Assembly (NCBI GenBank): GCA_013339895.1
Contig: JABACO010000004.1
Location: 8,891,213-8,955,212, forward strand
Length of the DNA: 64,000 bases
Source of the DNA: Ephydatia muelleri
Taxonomy: Eukaryota > Porifera > Demospongiae > Spongillida > Spongillidae
Reading direction: 5' to 3'
Below are positions 63,375 to 64,000 of the stretch, in pieces (the first letter of the stretch is position 1; each line of letters starts with the position of its first letter). Both the position numbers and the translations under genes were made by a program. Below the pieces are notes generated by a model, which did not search any database, was not told the DNA's origin, and saw only the letters and a program-made list of their open reading frames with translations.

Positions 63375-63929
63375 CTCTTTGAACGCCAAGTGCGTACATG
63401 CATGCATGCATGCATGTATGCACTTGGCACACAAGCATTACAACATTCATGCATGATCTAGATATTGCGTGCAAAAATGTGTTGATCAGTCACAACTCTA
63501 TGGTGCTTCCTTCACTTGTAACCTTACAAGTATATGCACAAAGTAATTGTAAAGAACCCCATTATTCAGATGAGCCACTTCACTTCACTAATGCATCACT
63601 TCAATACTCCATGCAAGAACAAGAATGCGCATAGCCCAGATCAGTGCAGTATATCATGCCTGCTCCCTTCCCTATTTTGCCAGTTCATATTATAGGTTGT
63701 TGGAACAAAAGGTGCCAGCGGGTTATAATGGACACATGCACAAAATGTGCTTACACTGGAATCACACCTATGTTGAAACATTTGTATGACTATGGGGTTG
63801 CATGCATATCAGTATTGCCTTTGCATGCATATTCAAAGTGATCTTGATCAACTCACATGCATGAATGGTGAGGCAGATGCTTCTTGTTTTGTGAGCATGT
63901 ATGTATATATGCACTTGGTGTTCAAAGAG
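63375..63929. mobile_element. piggyBac-type MITE, 555 bp
   Basis: TTAA at 63371-63374 and 63930-63933 flanks inverted ends CTCTTTGAACGCCAAGTGC and GCACTTGGTGTTCAAAGAG, with one mismatch in 19. TTAA duplication and a CYCTTTG start are typical of piggyBac elements. Subterminal CATGCATGCA runs follow on both sides. No transposase domain was recognised in the interior. Confidence 0.85.
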
Positions 63930-64000
63930 TTAAACTATATGCATCTTACATCGTCCTACATTTTAAAATGTATATATGTGGCCAATAGCTATTCTAATAT

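Noticed and set aside
63398..63841. Frames inside the piggyBac-type MITE as a transposase remnant
   Set aside because: A few Cys/His residues are present, but neither the DDD core nor a convincing C-terminal Cys-rich pattern could be traced.

Overview
This window looks like nuclear DNA from an early-branching animal, most likely a sponge. The grounds are multi-exon genes with GT-AG introns as short as 62-71 bp, tandem TRIM-NHL genes of animal architecture (RING, two B-boxes, coiled coil, filamin repeat, NHL propeller), a tektin-like axonemal gene, and dense animal-type transposons (hAT, Ginger, piggyBac, Ty3/gypsy, LINE-like). No rRNA, tRNA or CRISPR was seen. The phylum is an inference; the animal origin is much safer.

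Positions 1-42.8 kb are a degraded tandem segmental array. Each unit has a TRIM-NHL gene (copies A-E: 1-1334, 8809-11209, 20361-22800, 31592-34061, 36994-39434), a conserved 3' module, a 21-bp minisatellite, CA-rich and GT-rich blocks in mirrored orientation, and a decayed Ty3/gypsy element on the minus strand. Copies B, C and E have open two-exon reading frames, A is cut by the window edge, and D is a pseudogene. Units differ by independent insertions: a 3.1-kb element with a multi-exon transposase-like remnant (5524-8671), a 1.18-kb hAT element whose empty site is preserved in the next unit (16984-18167), several TAGTCT-ended fold-back elements, an unclassified 1-kb element (28377-29398) and a 280-bp near-perfect hairpin (34082-34361). 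One TAGTCT element (19800-20282) carries a stolen TRIM-NHL fragment in antisense and sits in the promoter region of copy C.

From 42.8 to 46.5 kb lie several broken copies of the C-terminal part of a LINE-like polyprotein. 48312-51822 is a Ginger1-type DNA transposon: gypsy-like integrase, TGTAR termini and a CCGG 4-bp target duplication.

The most novel-looking locus is 52585-59887. A leftward gene combining a ParB-like domain with a beta-class DNA-methyltransferase fold and a rightward DUF7869-like gene with an RNase-H-type signature diverge from a common centre. Each last intron holds an array of related 28-bp repeats, one the mirror image of the other, and the pair is bracketed by a 24-bp inverted repeat matching at 23 positions. 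I read this as a two-gene mobile element not covered by the classes I can name.

60357-63186 is an ordinary-looking tektin-like coiled-coil gene with repeat-filled introns, followed by a piggyBac-type MITE (63375-63929).
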